From NCBI GenBank assembly GCA_964627535.1, contig CAZVJW010000015.1, forward strand, positions 1 through 64,000: DNA of 64,000 nt, given 5' to 3'. This DNA is from UBA1447 sp964627535. Its GTDB lineage: Bacteria; Bacillota; Clostridia; Oscillospirales; Acutalibacteraceae. The notes beneath the pieces were generated by a model. That model ran no database searches, was not told the origin of the DNA, and saw nothing but the letters and a program-made list of their open reading frames with translations. Below are positions 7,801 through 15,743 of this stretch, one piece after another (position 1 is the first letter of the stretch; each line of letters starts with the position of its first letter). A program made the translations under genes and the position numbers.

Positions 7801-10095
7801 ATGAGTAATAAAATAAGCTTGCTTGCTCTTGTTGAAAACAACTCGGCATTTATAAGCCATGCCCAAAATCAAATTGTCGAAAGTGCCTTGGAAGTTTTCC
7901 CTGAGGCGGGAATCTTTGAAATTTTTGACAATGCCAAGGAAATGCTTCACGGCTTGTCAAAAGCCTTTTCCCACTCAAAGATTGTCATTGTTGGTGCCGA
8001 TTGCTCGGTTTATCTTTCACTGAAAAAACTTCTCCTTCATGCCTTAAGCCTCGAAGGTGAAAAATCGAAGATCATTATGAGCAAAATTTCTGAAGACGGT
8101 AAAGATTTTTCAGAATCTTCAGCCCTTTCTCATTCACTTATACCACGTGATGCAACCGTATTTGTTTCTGAGGATGGATTATTTTCCGGCTTTGCTCTTA
8201 AATCAGGCAAGCAGCACTTAATTTTTTTACCTCTTGATTGCGCAAGAATCGGCGGCATTATTAAAAGCGGCTTAACCCTGTATTTAAACTCCGCATTGTC
8301 CGGGTCCGGAAGTTCAGCAATTGGGGGTATTGATCAAAACATCGCAATAAACACCACAAAAAAACTTCTGGATGAAGGTCTTTGCGTTGCTATAGCTTCA
8401 ACAAAGACCTCTGTCTTCATTAAAAACAAACTTGCCGCTGTACCCGGCTCGGAAAGCACCTATAAATTTGTTTCATGCAATGAAGAAAGTACAGCCTTGA
8501 CTCAAAAAGAATCCGCAGCGGATCTTGCACTCAGGGCACGCGAAAACAGCGGATGTGCGATTGGTACCGCGATATCAAGTGTTTTTTCATCCGAAAAAGA
8601 AAACGGACGTCTTTTTATTTTGGTTACGGTTGCAGACAGTTTACGGGCACGGGTAGCAAAAGTGTATGCCGAGGCCGAAGAAACCCCTCTCCAGCTTGTC
8701 GAAGCATCTGTTGATACTTTGCTGAATATGATCGGAGAATATGCAGATGCCGGCGGTTTTGTGGGATTTCCGATTCAAGAGGATGACCCCGAACCTCCTG
8801 CCGAAGAAATAAAAAGCAAGAATAAACTTGTTTTAAAATTGATATTGTCCGGTGCCGCAGCTGTTTTGTTTTGTCTTCTTATCATCTTTTTTTGCAGCCG
8901 TATTGTCATAGCAATTAAAAATGATTCAAATCACGGAAATGGAAGTGAGGAAACTTATACGGTTTTAAAAGTTCTGACAGAAGTTGATGATGGTGCCGGC
9001 AATAATATTCCTTCGGATGAGCAGATGCTTTTAATCGCTCAAATGTTAACATATACAACCGGTGATAACGGAACTTCTGCCGAAGCGGACCTTACTTCTG
9101 CAGCCCTAACGTCAAAAAGCTCAACGGTCAAAAACACATCCGCAGTAACAACCCTTGCAGCCCCTACAACTAAAAAAGCAGTCACAACGGTTACTCCGAC
9201 CACAGCAACCAATGCAAAAACAACATCAACTGTTTTAACAACTTCGACAACCACCGCTCCAAAAACAACAATCGCAGCCTCGACAGCCCCGTCTCAAACC
9301 ACCGGTACCTTTGTTTTTTCGGTAAAAGGCTATGGCCACGGGGTAGGTATGAGCCAGGCGGGCGCTAAAGCATATGCCCTCCAGGAAAAATCCTATGATT
9401 TTATTTTATTGCATTATTACAACGAAGGCATCAGTCTTGTTGATGACAGCAATCCACCCTCTACAGTAAATTATGGCGGGAAAGATATTGACCTTAATAC
9501 ATATCTTGCTCGCACCGTTGCAAAAGAAATCAGTTCAAGTTCCCCAATTGAAACACTTAAAGCACAAGCAGTTGCCGCTTACACTTACGCGAAATATTTA
9601 GATTTTAAAGTATCCGCAAGCCAACATGCATATGACGATGACTTTGATGTAAGTAAGGATTCAGGTGTTTTGACTGCAGTTAGAGCGGTTGCGGGCAAAT
9701 ACCTTTCCTATAAAGGTGCCGCTGCGTCCACGCCGTACTTTGCTTCTTCTGCAGGTAAAACGGTTTCCGCTGAATCTGTTTGGGGCAGCGCAAACTACCC
9801 TTATCTTGCAGGCGGAATAGAAAGTCCCGAAACGGTCTCCTCTTCAACCGCAACCTTCACCTCCGAGCAGATTAAAGACTTTGTTGTAAAGTATAATCAA
9901 AAAGATATTTCTGTACAGGACATCTCTCTTTCCGGCAGTCCTTCCCAATGGATTCAAATCATTTCAAGCGATTCAGCAGGATATGTGGAAAAAATCCGGG
10001 TAGGCGACCAGACAATATCCGGCAATACCTTTCGATACCATGTGCTGGAATTAGGAATCAAATCTCACTGCTTCACTTTTACATACTCAGATTAA
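7801..10095 (+). CDS. Membrane protein joining a degenerate CinA-like region to an external SpoIID/LytB domain
   Basis: This is a 764-aa protein with three parts. Residues 1-320 are predicted cytoplasmic and follow CinA: SHSKIVIVGADCS (57-69) against SRSDIVIATGGLG, IPRDATVFVSEDG (114-126) against IPSGGTVFRNANG, and LLDEGLCVAIASTKTS (189-204) against LLKEKGLKVAIAESCT. The PncC active-site motif ESCT has become STKT and the phosphate-loop glycines are gone, so it is probably not a working CinA. One membrane helix follows (342-372), then a Ser/Thr-rich linker (about 420-502). The SpoIID domain has GYGHGVGMSQAGAKAYA (510-526) before VAKE (E576), LKAQAVAAYTYA and YFASSAGK. SpoIID enzymes cut denuded peptidoglycan glycan strands. 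It sits 39 nt after the sortases and probably acts on the cell wall. Confidence 0.85.
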   Translation: MSNKISLLALVENNSAFISHAQNQIVESALEVFPEAGIFEIFDNAKEMLHGLSKAFSHSKIVIVGADCSVYLSLKKLLLHALSLEGEKSKIIMSKISEDGKDFSESSALSHSLIPRDATVFVSEDGLFSGFALKSGKQHLIFLPLDCARIGGIIKSGLTLYLNSALSGSGSSAIGGIDQNIAINTTKKLLDEGLCVAIASTKTSVFIKNKLAAVPGSESTYKFVSCNEESTALTQKESAADLALRARENSGCAIGTAISSVFSSEKENGRLFILVTVADSLRARVAKVYAEAEETPLQLVEASVDTLLNMIGEYADAGGFVGFPIQEDDPEPPAEEIKSKNKLVLKLILSGAAAVLFCLLIIFFCSRIVIAIKNDSNHGNGSEETYTVLKVLTEVDDGAGNNIPSDEQMLLIAQMLTYTTGDNGTSAEADLTSAALTSKSSTVKNTSAVTTLAAPTTKKAVTTVTPTTATNAKTTSTVLTTSTTTAPKTTIAASTAPSQTTGTFVFSVKGYGHGVGMSQAGAKAYALQEKSYDFILLHYYNEGISLVDDSNPPSTVNYGGKDIDLNTYLARTVAKEISSSSPIETLKAQAVAAYTYAKYLDFKVSASQHAYDDDFDVSKDSGVLTAVRAVAGKYLSYKGAAASTPYFASSAGKTVSAESVWGSANYPYLAGGIESPETVSSSTATFTSEQIKDFVVKYNQKDISVQDISLSGSPSQWIQIISSDSAGYVEKIRVGDQTISGNTFRYHVLELGIKSHCFTFTYSD

Positions 10096-10141
10096 AAAAA
10101 CCGAAGGGGCTGACGCACAAAAGCAACCCAAAAAAGCAACA

Positions 10142-10179
10142 AAAAAGCCGTTGAAACAGGTGAGTTTCGACGGTTTTTC
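10142..10179 (+). terminator. Hairpin with T-tract inside the left end of the IS
   Basis: CCGTTGAAAC (10148-10157) pairs with GTTTCGACGG (10164-10173), with one G-U pair, flanked by A-run and T-run. It lies between the IS end and the transposase start. It would stop transcripts arriving from the SpoIID operon, and could protect the transposase from read-through expression. Confidence 0.6.
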
Positions 10180-10189
10180 TGGTATAATT

Positions 10190-11770
10190 ATGTCAATGAA
10201 AACAACAAAAATACAAAAAGATTATAGCGAATTTCCAAGGAATTATCAACTAAAACTTTGCAGTGAGCTGGATGTATTGTTGCCAAGTGACGAATCGGTA
10301 AGGTTGCTGAGCGAAGTTGTGGAGGAACTGGACTGTACGAAGCTGTACAGAGCTTACTCCCGAAGAGGGAGAAAACCAAACACCTCACCGGTCACGATGT
10401 TCAAGATACTGGCTTACGGCGCGATGGATGGACGGCATGCAGGCAGGGAGTTGGAGCGGGCCTGCCGCAGGGATATTAACTACATGTGGTTATTAGGGGA
10501 TGAACCGGCGCCCGACCATGACGCATTAAACCGTTTTCGCGGCAAGCAGCTGACGAGTGTCATTGAAGAATTGTTTTACGAGCTAGTTAAAAAACTGGCA
10601 GAGATGGGCGAAATCAAGTATGAGCACTTGTTTGTGGATGGAACAAAGATAGAAGCCAACGCTAATAAATACACGTTTGTGTGGAAAAAGAGTGTGTGCA
10701 AGCATCAGGCGCGGTTGGAGAAAAAAACGGCAGAATACTTAACTGGGTTATGTGACCGTTACGGATGGATGGATACGGAACTTCAGCCGGAGGAAGCCTA
10801 TGTCCGGATGTCGGCGCTGCAAACCGAGCCGTTTGTACACGGACGCGGAAAGAGAAAAAGCCAGTTGCAGCGGGACATGGAGCAACTTGAAGAGATGATG
10901 GCCCGGCAGGAAAAGTATGAGTCATACAATGAAACGTTTAAAGGGCGAAACAGCTTTTCCAAAACCGATCCGGATGCCACCTTTATGCATATGAAGGAAG
11001 ACCATATGCGCAATGCGCAGTTGAAACCGGGGTACAATGTACAGCTTGCAGTAGAAGGAGAATACATAACGGGACTGGATGTTGGCAGTGAACGCAGCGA
11101 CCAGTTGACACTAATACAGCTTATTGAACATATGGAGACCCATACCAGCCACCAATACAAAGACATAACCGCGGATGCGGGATACGAGAGCGAGGAGAAC
11201 TATACTTACTTTGAAAACAAGCAGCAAACCTGCTACATCAAGCCTCAGAATTATGAACGGAGCAAAACGCGGAAATTCAAAAGCAACATGAGTTTGCGTG
11301 AAAACATGGCATACAATGCTGAAAAGGATGAATACACCTGCCCAAATGGAAAGAAGATCAAGGCTGTTTATACAGGAAAACGGGTATCTAAATCGGGCTT
11401 TGAATCCGAAACAACCTACTACGAATGCGAGAGTTGTGAGGGCTGTCCGCTTAAAAAGAGCTGCACCCGAGCCAAAGGCAACCGGAAAATGCAGCTTTCA
11501 AAAACTTTTCTGAGGCAGCGGGAGCAGTCGCTCCGGAACATAACATCGGATAAAGGCATCACACTTCGCATGAACCGTTCCATTCAAGCGGAAGGTGCAT
11601 TCGGCGTTATCAAGCAGGATTACGGTTTTCGGCAATTCCTTCTGCGTGGAAACAGGAAGGTTCGCACTGAAATGTTGCTGATTGCCTTTGGCTACAATAT
11701 CAACAAACTGCATCACAAAATACAGAACAATCGCACCGGTATTCAGTTGTTTGAAAAAATGTCCGCTTAA
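10190..11770 (+). CDS. IS1182-family transposase (DDE)
   Basis: The 526-aa transposase is intact. It has the N-terminal DUF772-type helical region, then catalytic segments FVDGTKIEANANK (first Asp), ITADAGYESEEN (second Asp) and SIQAEGAFGVIKQDYGFR (Glu), followed by the family tail RTEMLLIAFGYNINKLH. A short zinc-ribbon-like stretch with C-x(2)-C and C-x(4)-C spacing (YYECESCEGCPLKKSC) lies between the second Asp and the Glu. ATG 10190 or the second ATG at 10196 is preferred: the TTG at 10151 lies in the hairpin that precedes the gene. A TATAAT lies directly ahead of the ATG. Confidence 0.93.
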   Translation: MSMKTTKIQKDYSEFPRNYQLKLCSELDVLLPSDESVRLLSEVVEELDCTKLYRAYSRRGRKPNTSPVTMFKILAYGAMDGRHAGRELERACRRDINYMWLLGDEPAPDHDALNRFRGKQLTSVIEELFYELVKKLAEMGEIKYEHLFVDGTKIEANANKYTFVWKKSVCKHQARLEKKTAEYLTGLCDRYGWMDTELQPEEAYVRMSALQTEPFVHGRGKRKSQLQRDMEQLEEMMARQEKYESYNETFKGRNSFSKTDPDATFMHMKEDHMRNAQLKPGYNVQLAVEGEYITGLDVGSERSDQLTLIQLIEHMETHTSHQYKDITADAGYESEENYTYFENKQQTCYIKPQNYERSKTRKFKSNMSLRENMAYNAEKDEYTCPNGKKIKAVYTGKRVSKSGFESETTYYECESCEGCPLKKSCTRAKGNRKMQLSKTFLRQREQSLRNITSDKGITLRMNRSIQAEGAFGVIKQDYGFRQFLLRGNRKVRTEMLLIAFGYNINKLHHKIQNNRTGIQLFEKMSA

Positions 11771-11885
11771 ATTTTGAAGGAACGAATAGTTTTCCACAAA
11801 AAGGGCTTGACCCTTATACAATTGCGCCTTTTTTATGCTTTTTGGCTACTTTTTTTCCACATTGTTTCTGATTGGTAATAAATAT

Positions 11886-11921
11886 GGGGTTGACTCACTT
11901 TTATCATTGTGCGTCAACCCC
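11886..11921. repeat. Subterminal hairpin at the right end of the IS
   Basis: GGGGTTGACTCAC (11886-11898) pairs with GTGCGTCAACCCC (11909-11921) at 12 of 13 positions. The outer arm is also the terminal inverted repeat, so the right end carries the terminal sequence twice in opposite orientations. It may act as a transposase-binding structure or as a terminator between the IS and the sugar operon. Confidence 0.5.
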
Positions 11922-11937
11922 TTTTCATATGTTCTTT

Positions 11938-12999
11938 TTAATTGTTAATCATGATGACTGAGTTGGTCTCGGCCGATTTAAATATAGCCTCCATGAGTTT
12001 TGTGGAACGCCTCATTTGGTCGTGCGTGACCTCAATTTCGGCCTCACCGTTCAGGGTTGCGATAACATTGTCGTAATAAGCACCCCAATCAGCTTTGACT
12101 TTGGGTAAACGGTATTTTTTAATGGTGTCATCGGTTCTGGGCGCCATGGTTTTTGTTAAGCCGGCTCCGGCCAAAACCGGCACCGCATCACGGTTTTCCC
12201 AATCGGAAACCTTAATAATTTTACCCTTAAGGCCCCAATCCTCAATAAGTGCCGATCCGTTTTCCCCCAGCACATACCAGCGCGGCAGTTTCACGAAATT
12301 ACTGGTGGTAACCTCAACATAGGCAGTTGTGTTATCGTCAAACCTAAGCATTGTCCTGAATCCGTCATCAACCTCATCAGAAGTAATGTAGGTAAGTTCC
12401 GCATAAACCGAAATAAGCTTTTGCTTTTCCTTAAGCATGAGCATCTGGTCAAGAAGATGAACACCCCAATCCAAAACCATACCGCCGCCCTGAGCTTTTC
12501 TGTTGCGCCAATCGCCCGGAACGCCTCTGTCTCCCATAACCCTCGACTCAATGTTATAAACTCTGCCAAGCATGTTTTTTTCAATAATCTTTTTCGCGGT
12601 GAGATAATCCTCATCCCAGCGCCTGTTTTGATGGACAGTAAACAGCTTGCCGTATTTTTTTGAAGCGGTAATCATCTCTTCCAGTTCACTGCTGTTCATT
12701 GCAACCGGTTTTTCGCAAATAACATTTTTACCCGCAGCTAAAGCTGCTATTACAATTTCTTTATGAAAATCATTTGGAGTAGCAATGGTAACAAGAGAAA
12801 TGCGTTCATCTGCCAAAAGCTCTTCTCTTGAAGCGAATGCATGTATCCCCTTTCCTTCGGCGGCTTTGCACCTTTCGGGCTTAATATCATAAATGCCGAT
12901 AAGTTCCGCACCGTTTATAACTTCAATCTTTTTAGCATGCCAACTGCCCATTCCGCCGTAACCGATAACCGCAAAGCCAATGCTTTCGCCTTTTCCCAT
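11938..12999 (-). CDS. Gfo/Idh/MocA family NAD(P)-dependent oxidoreductase
   Basis: The 353-aa protein has an N-terminal Rossmann domain (VIGYGGMGSWHA at 11-22), the family EKP motif (CEKPVA at 95-100) and the substrate-site D-x(3)-H pair in LDWGVHLLDQ (D177, H181). Family members oxidise or reduce sugars, inositols or glycosides at a ring carbon. It is the last gene of a five-gene operon, 42 nt after the neighbouring TIM-barrel gene. The substrate cannot be read from the sequence; an inositol or a hexoside (3-keto chemistry) are both possible. Confidence 0.88.
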   Translation of the reverse strand: MGKGESIGFAVIGYGGMGSWHAKKIEVINGAELIGIYDIKPERCKAAEGKGIHAFASREELLADERISLVTIATPNDFHKEIVIAALAAGKNVICEKPVAMNSSELEEMITASKKYGKLFTVHQNRRWDEDYLTAKKIIEKNMLGRVYNIESRVMGDRGVPGDWRNRKAQGGGMVLDWGVHLLDQMLMLKEKQKLISVYAELTYITSDEVDDGFRTMLRFDDNTTAYVEVTTSNFVKLPRWYVLGENGSALIEDWGLKGKIIKVSDWENRDAVPVLAGAGLTKTMAPRTDDTIKKYRLPKVKADWGAYYDNVIATLNGEAEIEVTHDQMRRSTKLMEAIFKSAETNSVIMINN

Positions 13000-13041
13000 A
13001 GTATTAAATCCCCTGTTATTATGTATTTGTTTTAACGTTGA

Positions 13042-14007
13042 TTACACCCACCAGGCTTTTCCGACACTTTCGGTGATAAGCACATTATTCAAGAGAGCAA
13101 CAGCTTTCTTCAAACCTTCATTTTGGCTCATCAGGCTGTCCTCATGCTCAATGCTTATGGCATAATCGTAACCAACCAAACGAAGATTGGATACAATATC
13201 CTTCCAATATGCTTCATCATTACCGTAACCTATGGCGCGGAATATCCAGGAGCGGTTAATCTCATCTGTATAGGTTTTTGTATCCAACACTCCGTTAATT
13301 GCTGTGTTGTATTTGTCAATTTTGGTATCTTTAGCATGGAAATGGAAAATTGCCGGACCAAGTTTACGTATAACAGCAATGGGGTCCATCCCTTGCCAAA
13401 TTAAATGGCTCGGGTCAAAATTTGCGCCAATTTCATCTCCCACAGCCGCACGCAGCTTCAACAATGTTTCGGTATTATACACACAGAATCCCGGATGCAT
13501 TTCCAGGCCTATTTTGTCAACACCATGAGCCTTTGAGAAATTAACCAAATCTTTCCAGTAAGGGATCAGAACCTCATTCCATTGCCACTCAAGTATTTCG
13601 GTGAAATCGTTGGGCCATGGGCATGTTACCCAATTTGGAAATTTAGCACCCTCGAAATCTCCGGGGCAGCCGGAGAAGGTGTTAATGCGGCTTATCCCAA
13701 GCTTTTCGGCTAATAGTATTGTATCACGGATGGCTTTGTCAAAATCCGCGGCAATCGCCTTGTTCGGGTGAACAGGGTTGGCATGGCAACTGAGTGCGCT
13801 GATTTCAAGGTTGTATTTTGCTATCAGCGCTTTGAATTCCGCAAGCTTACCTTCATCGTTAAGCAGAATATCAGGGTCTGCATGAGATTTCCCCGGATAT
13901 CCGCCGCAGCCGATTTCAATCATTTCAACGCCGAAAGAACTAAAATATTTTAGAGCATCCTCAAGGGGGAAGTTGCCTAAAAGACAGGTAAATACACCAA
14001 GTTTCAT
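13042..14007 (-). CDS. Sugar phosphate isomerase/epimerase-type TIM barrel protein
   Basis: The 321-aa protein belongs to the AP-endonuclease-2-like/xylose isomerase-type TIM barrel family: it begins MKLGVFTCLLGNFPLEDALKYF-like, and metal-ligand candidates occur in GLEMHPGF, NFDPSHLIW and HFHAKD and in the C-terminal ISIEHED. ATG 14007 is chosen because AAGGA (14016-14020) lies 8 nt upstream; the extra in-frame codons to 14025 overlap that site. The family includes inosose dehydratases, D-tagatose and ketose epimerases and deglycosidase subunits. It is the longest of the three barrels in the operon and only distantly like the other two. Confidence 0.85.
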   Translation of the reverse strand: MKLGVFTCLLGNFPLEDALKYFSSFGVEMIEIGCGGYPGKSHADPDILLNDEGKLAEFKALIAKYNLEISALSCHANPVHPNKAIAADFDKAIRDTILLAEKLGISRINTFSGCPGDFEGAKFPNWVTCPWPNDFTEILEWQWNEVLIPYWKDLVNFSKAHGVDKIGLEMHPGFCVYNTETLLKLRAAVGDEIGANFDPSHLIWQGMDPIAVIRKLGPAIFHFHAKDTKIDKYNTAINGVLDTKTYTDEINRSWIFRAIGYGNDEAYWKDIVSNLRLVGYDYAISIEHEDSLMSQNEGLKKAVALLNNVLITESVGKAWWV

Positions 14008-14148
14008 AATTTTCATCCTTTCCAATCTTGATTTTAGACTTTAGATATTAGATGATAGACTCTGCAACAAGCATAATCTTCTTACTGTTGCAGCATTGTC
14101 AAACGATGGTCCGATAGCAGGCGGCCAATGTTCATCCCTACCACCCGG

Positions 14149-14871
14149 TTATAGGTTTTTCTTCATAAATTCAATACTGCGGGCTGCGTCCGCGAGGCCG
14201 TTTGGTGTTGGGTCATCGTTTTCTAAAATAGCCCATTCAAGACCGATTTCTTTGGAAGCCTTGATAACCGTGGCAAGGTCGCAGTCGCCTTCGCCAAGCG
14301 CTTTGGGATGATGGTTAACACCGTCTTTCAGATGAATATGAATGATCCTGTCGCGATTCTCGGTAATAAACTTAAAGTTGTCGATACCCGCGCAAAAGCT
14401 CCAATATGTGTCTACCTCGAGGTAGCAGGCTTCTTTGAGCGATTCAATAGGCACAACCTTGTTTCTAAGCGGCTTAAACTCCCCCGAATGATTATGGAAA
14501 TAAACTCGCATCCCATCTTTTTCGGCTCTTTCATTAGCTTTCTTCAAAATGTCACAAGTCTTTTTTAATTGTTTGGCGGTGCGAGTCGGCGCTCCGCCTA
14601 AACCGATATCCGTACAGCCTATTATTTTATGAAATTCAATAGTATCCTCAATTTTTTTCGGCTCATAATTTTCAATCCCCATGTGCGTTCCGACTGCCTT
14701 CAGTCCAAGCTCGTCGAGTCTTGCCTTTAAAGCAGGTGCTGAAAGTCCGTAATAACCCGCGAACTCAACGCCTTCAAACCCCAGTTTTTTAACTTCTCCG
14801 AGAATATAAAGCATATCCTCGCCGGTTTTCATGTGATCTCTCAAACTGTACAGTTGAATTGCTTTTTTCAT
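14149..14871 (-). CDS. Sugar phosphate isomerase/epimerase-type TIM barrel protein (short)
   Basis: The 240-aa barrel has KAIQLYSLRDHMK at the start, the strand YFHNHSGEF, the metal-site-like LEVDTYWSFCAG, and HIHLKDG near the C-terminus. The size and motifs match small sugar isomerases/epimerases. A 141-nt gap separates it from the next gene in the operon; within it CTGCAAC (about 14073-14079) and GTTGCAG form a 7-bp hairpin, which might be a processing or partial stop signal. The function is general only. Confidence 0.82.
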   Translation of the reverse strand: MKKAIQLYSLRDHMKTGEDMLYILGEVKKLGFEGVEFAGYYGLSAPALKARLDELGLKAVGTHMGIENYEPKKIEDTIEFHKIIGCTDIGLGGAPTRTAKQLKKTCDILKKANERAEKDGMRVYFHNHSGEFKPLRNKVVPIESLKEACYLEVDTYWSFCAGIDNFKFITENRDRIIHIHLKDGVNHHPKALGEGDCDLATVIKASKEIGLEWAILENDDPTPNGLADAARSIEFMKKNL

Positions 14872-14930
14872 AATTCGATCAATCCTTTCTTATTTGAAAG
14901 ACAGTTCTTTCAAACCTTAATCTCTTGATT

Positions 14931-15719
14931 TCAAAAAATAAATTGTTTCATATGCTTAACGGTAAATGCAATGCCGGGGTCAGACAATTTTCCAAACCAA
15001 GTGCTTGAATGAGGTTCAATGCTGAGGTTTCCGTTATAACCCACCTTGTAAAGCACACCCATAAACGCGCCCCAATTGATTTGGTCAAGCCCTGCCGGCG
15101 GATCGTCGACATGCCGGCCATTGATGTTGATTGTGCCTTTTATATGCACATGGTAAAAACGCTTGCCCCAATCTCTCATCTCTCCCAAATAATCCCCGCT
15201 GCCTTCATTGATGCAGTGTGTCGGGTCGTATTTAATGCCGAGTTCCGGAATATGACCGTGAAATATTTCCCATGTTGAAGGGTCAACAATGTAGTTGCTC
15301 CAGCGGCAGTTATAAACGGCTATCTTAACGCCCTTTGGTCTTGCGTATTCGATCAGCTTATAAAGATAATCCATTGACCTGTTAATGTTTTCATATTTTG
15401 AGAGTTCATCAACATAGTTGATACCGGTATTAAACACAGGGCTGCCAAGTTCCGAAGCGGTATCAATAAGTGAGCAGCCGGCATTAAGCTCGTCTTCAAT
15501 GATTTTTCCTGTCTTGTCAAATTTCTCTGTTCCCCATCTGCCGACCGAGCCTATCTCAACACCGGTTTCTCTGCAAAGCAATTTAATCGACGGGATTTCG
15601 TCGGTAATTGCTTGCGTATCGCAGCCGACATTGTTGCAAATTTCGATAAAAGAGAGCTCGTTTGTTACAGCAGTTTCGAAACCTCTTTTGTCGGGGTCAA
15701 CAATTATTCCAAGTTTCAT
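14931..15719 (-). CDS. Sugar phosphate isomerase/epimerase-type TIM barrel protein
   Basis: The 262-aa barrel has the active-site-like segments KYDPTHCINEG and YHVHIKGT and the C-terminal LSIEPHSSTW, as in metal-dependent sugar isomerases/epimerases. ATG 15719 is chosen from GGGAGG about 8 nt upstream. It follows the first oxidoreductase gene after 24 nt. The pairing of oxidoreductase and barrel suggests that one enzyme makes a keto-sugar and the other isomerises, hydrates or cleaves it. Confidence 0.83.
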   Translation of the reverse strand: MKLGIIVDPDKRGFETAVTNELSFIEICNNVGCDTQAITDEIPSIKLLCRETGVEIGSVGRWGTEKFDKTGKIIEDELNAGCSLIDTASELGSPVFNTGINYVDELSKYENINRSMDYLYKLIEYARPKGVKIAVYNCRWSNYIVDPSTWEIFHGHIPELGIKYDPTHCINEGSGDYLGEMRDWGKRFYHVHIKGTININGRHVDDPPAGLDQINWGAFMGVLYKVGYNGNLSIEPHSSTWFGKLSDPGIAFTVKHMKQFIF

Positions 15720-15743
15720 TTGCACACCTCCCAAGTTAACATA

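Larger units (their letters stand above)
10104..11923 (+). mobile_element. IS1182-family insertion sequence, complete, about 1.82 kb
   Basis: The terminal inverted repeats are AAGGGGCTGACGCACAA (10104-10120) and its partner TTGTGCGTCAACCCCTT (11907-11923), matching at 16 of 17 positions. They enclose one intact transposase gene. I see no convincing target-site duplication (left flank accg, right flank ttca). The element lies only 8 bp after the SpoIID-fusion stop codon and 14 bp from the end of the sugar operon on the other strand, so it may have replaced the original intergenic region. Confidence 0.88.

Noticed and set aside
3880..10095. Sortase substrate or pilin gene next to the sortases
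   Set aside because: No C-terminal LPXTG- or NPQTN-like motif with hydrophobic segment and basic tail was found; the SpoIID fusion lacks such an end.
10095..11940. Target-site duplication for the IS1182 element
   Set aside because: The bases flanking the terminal repeats do not match; the duplication is either absent or mutated, so none is reported.
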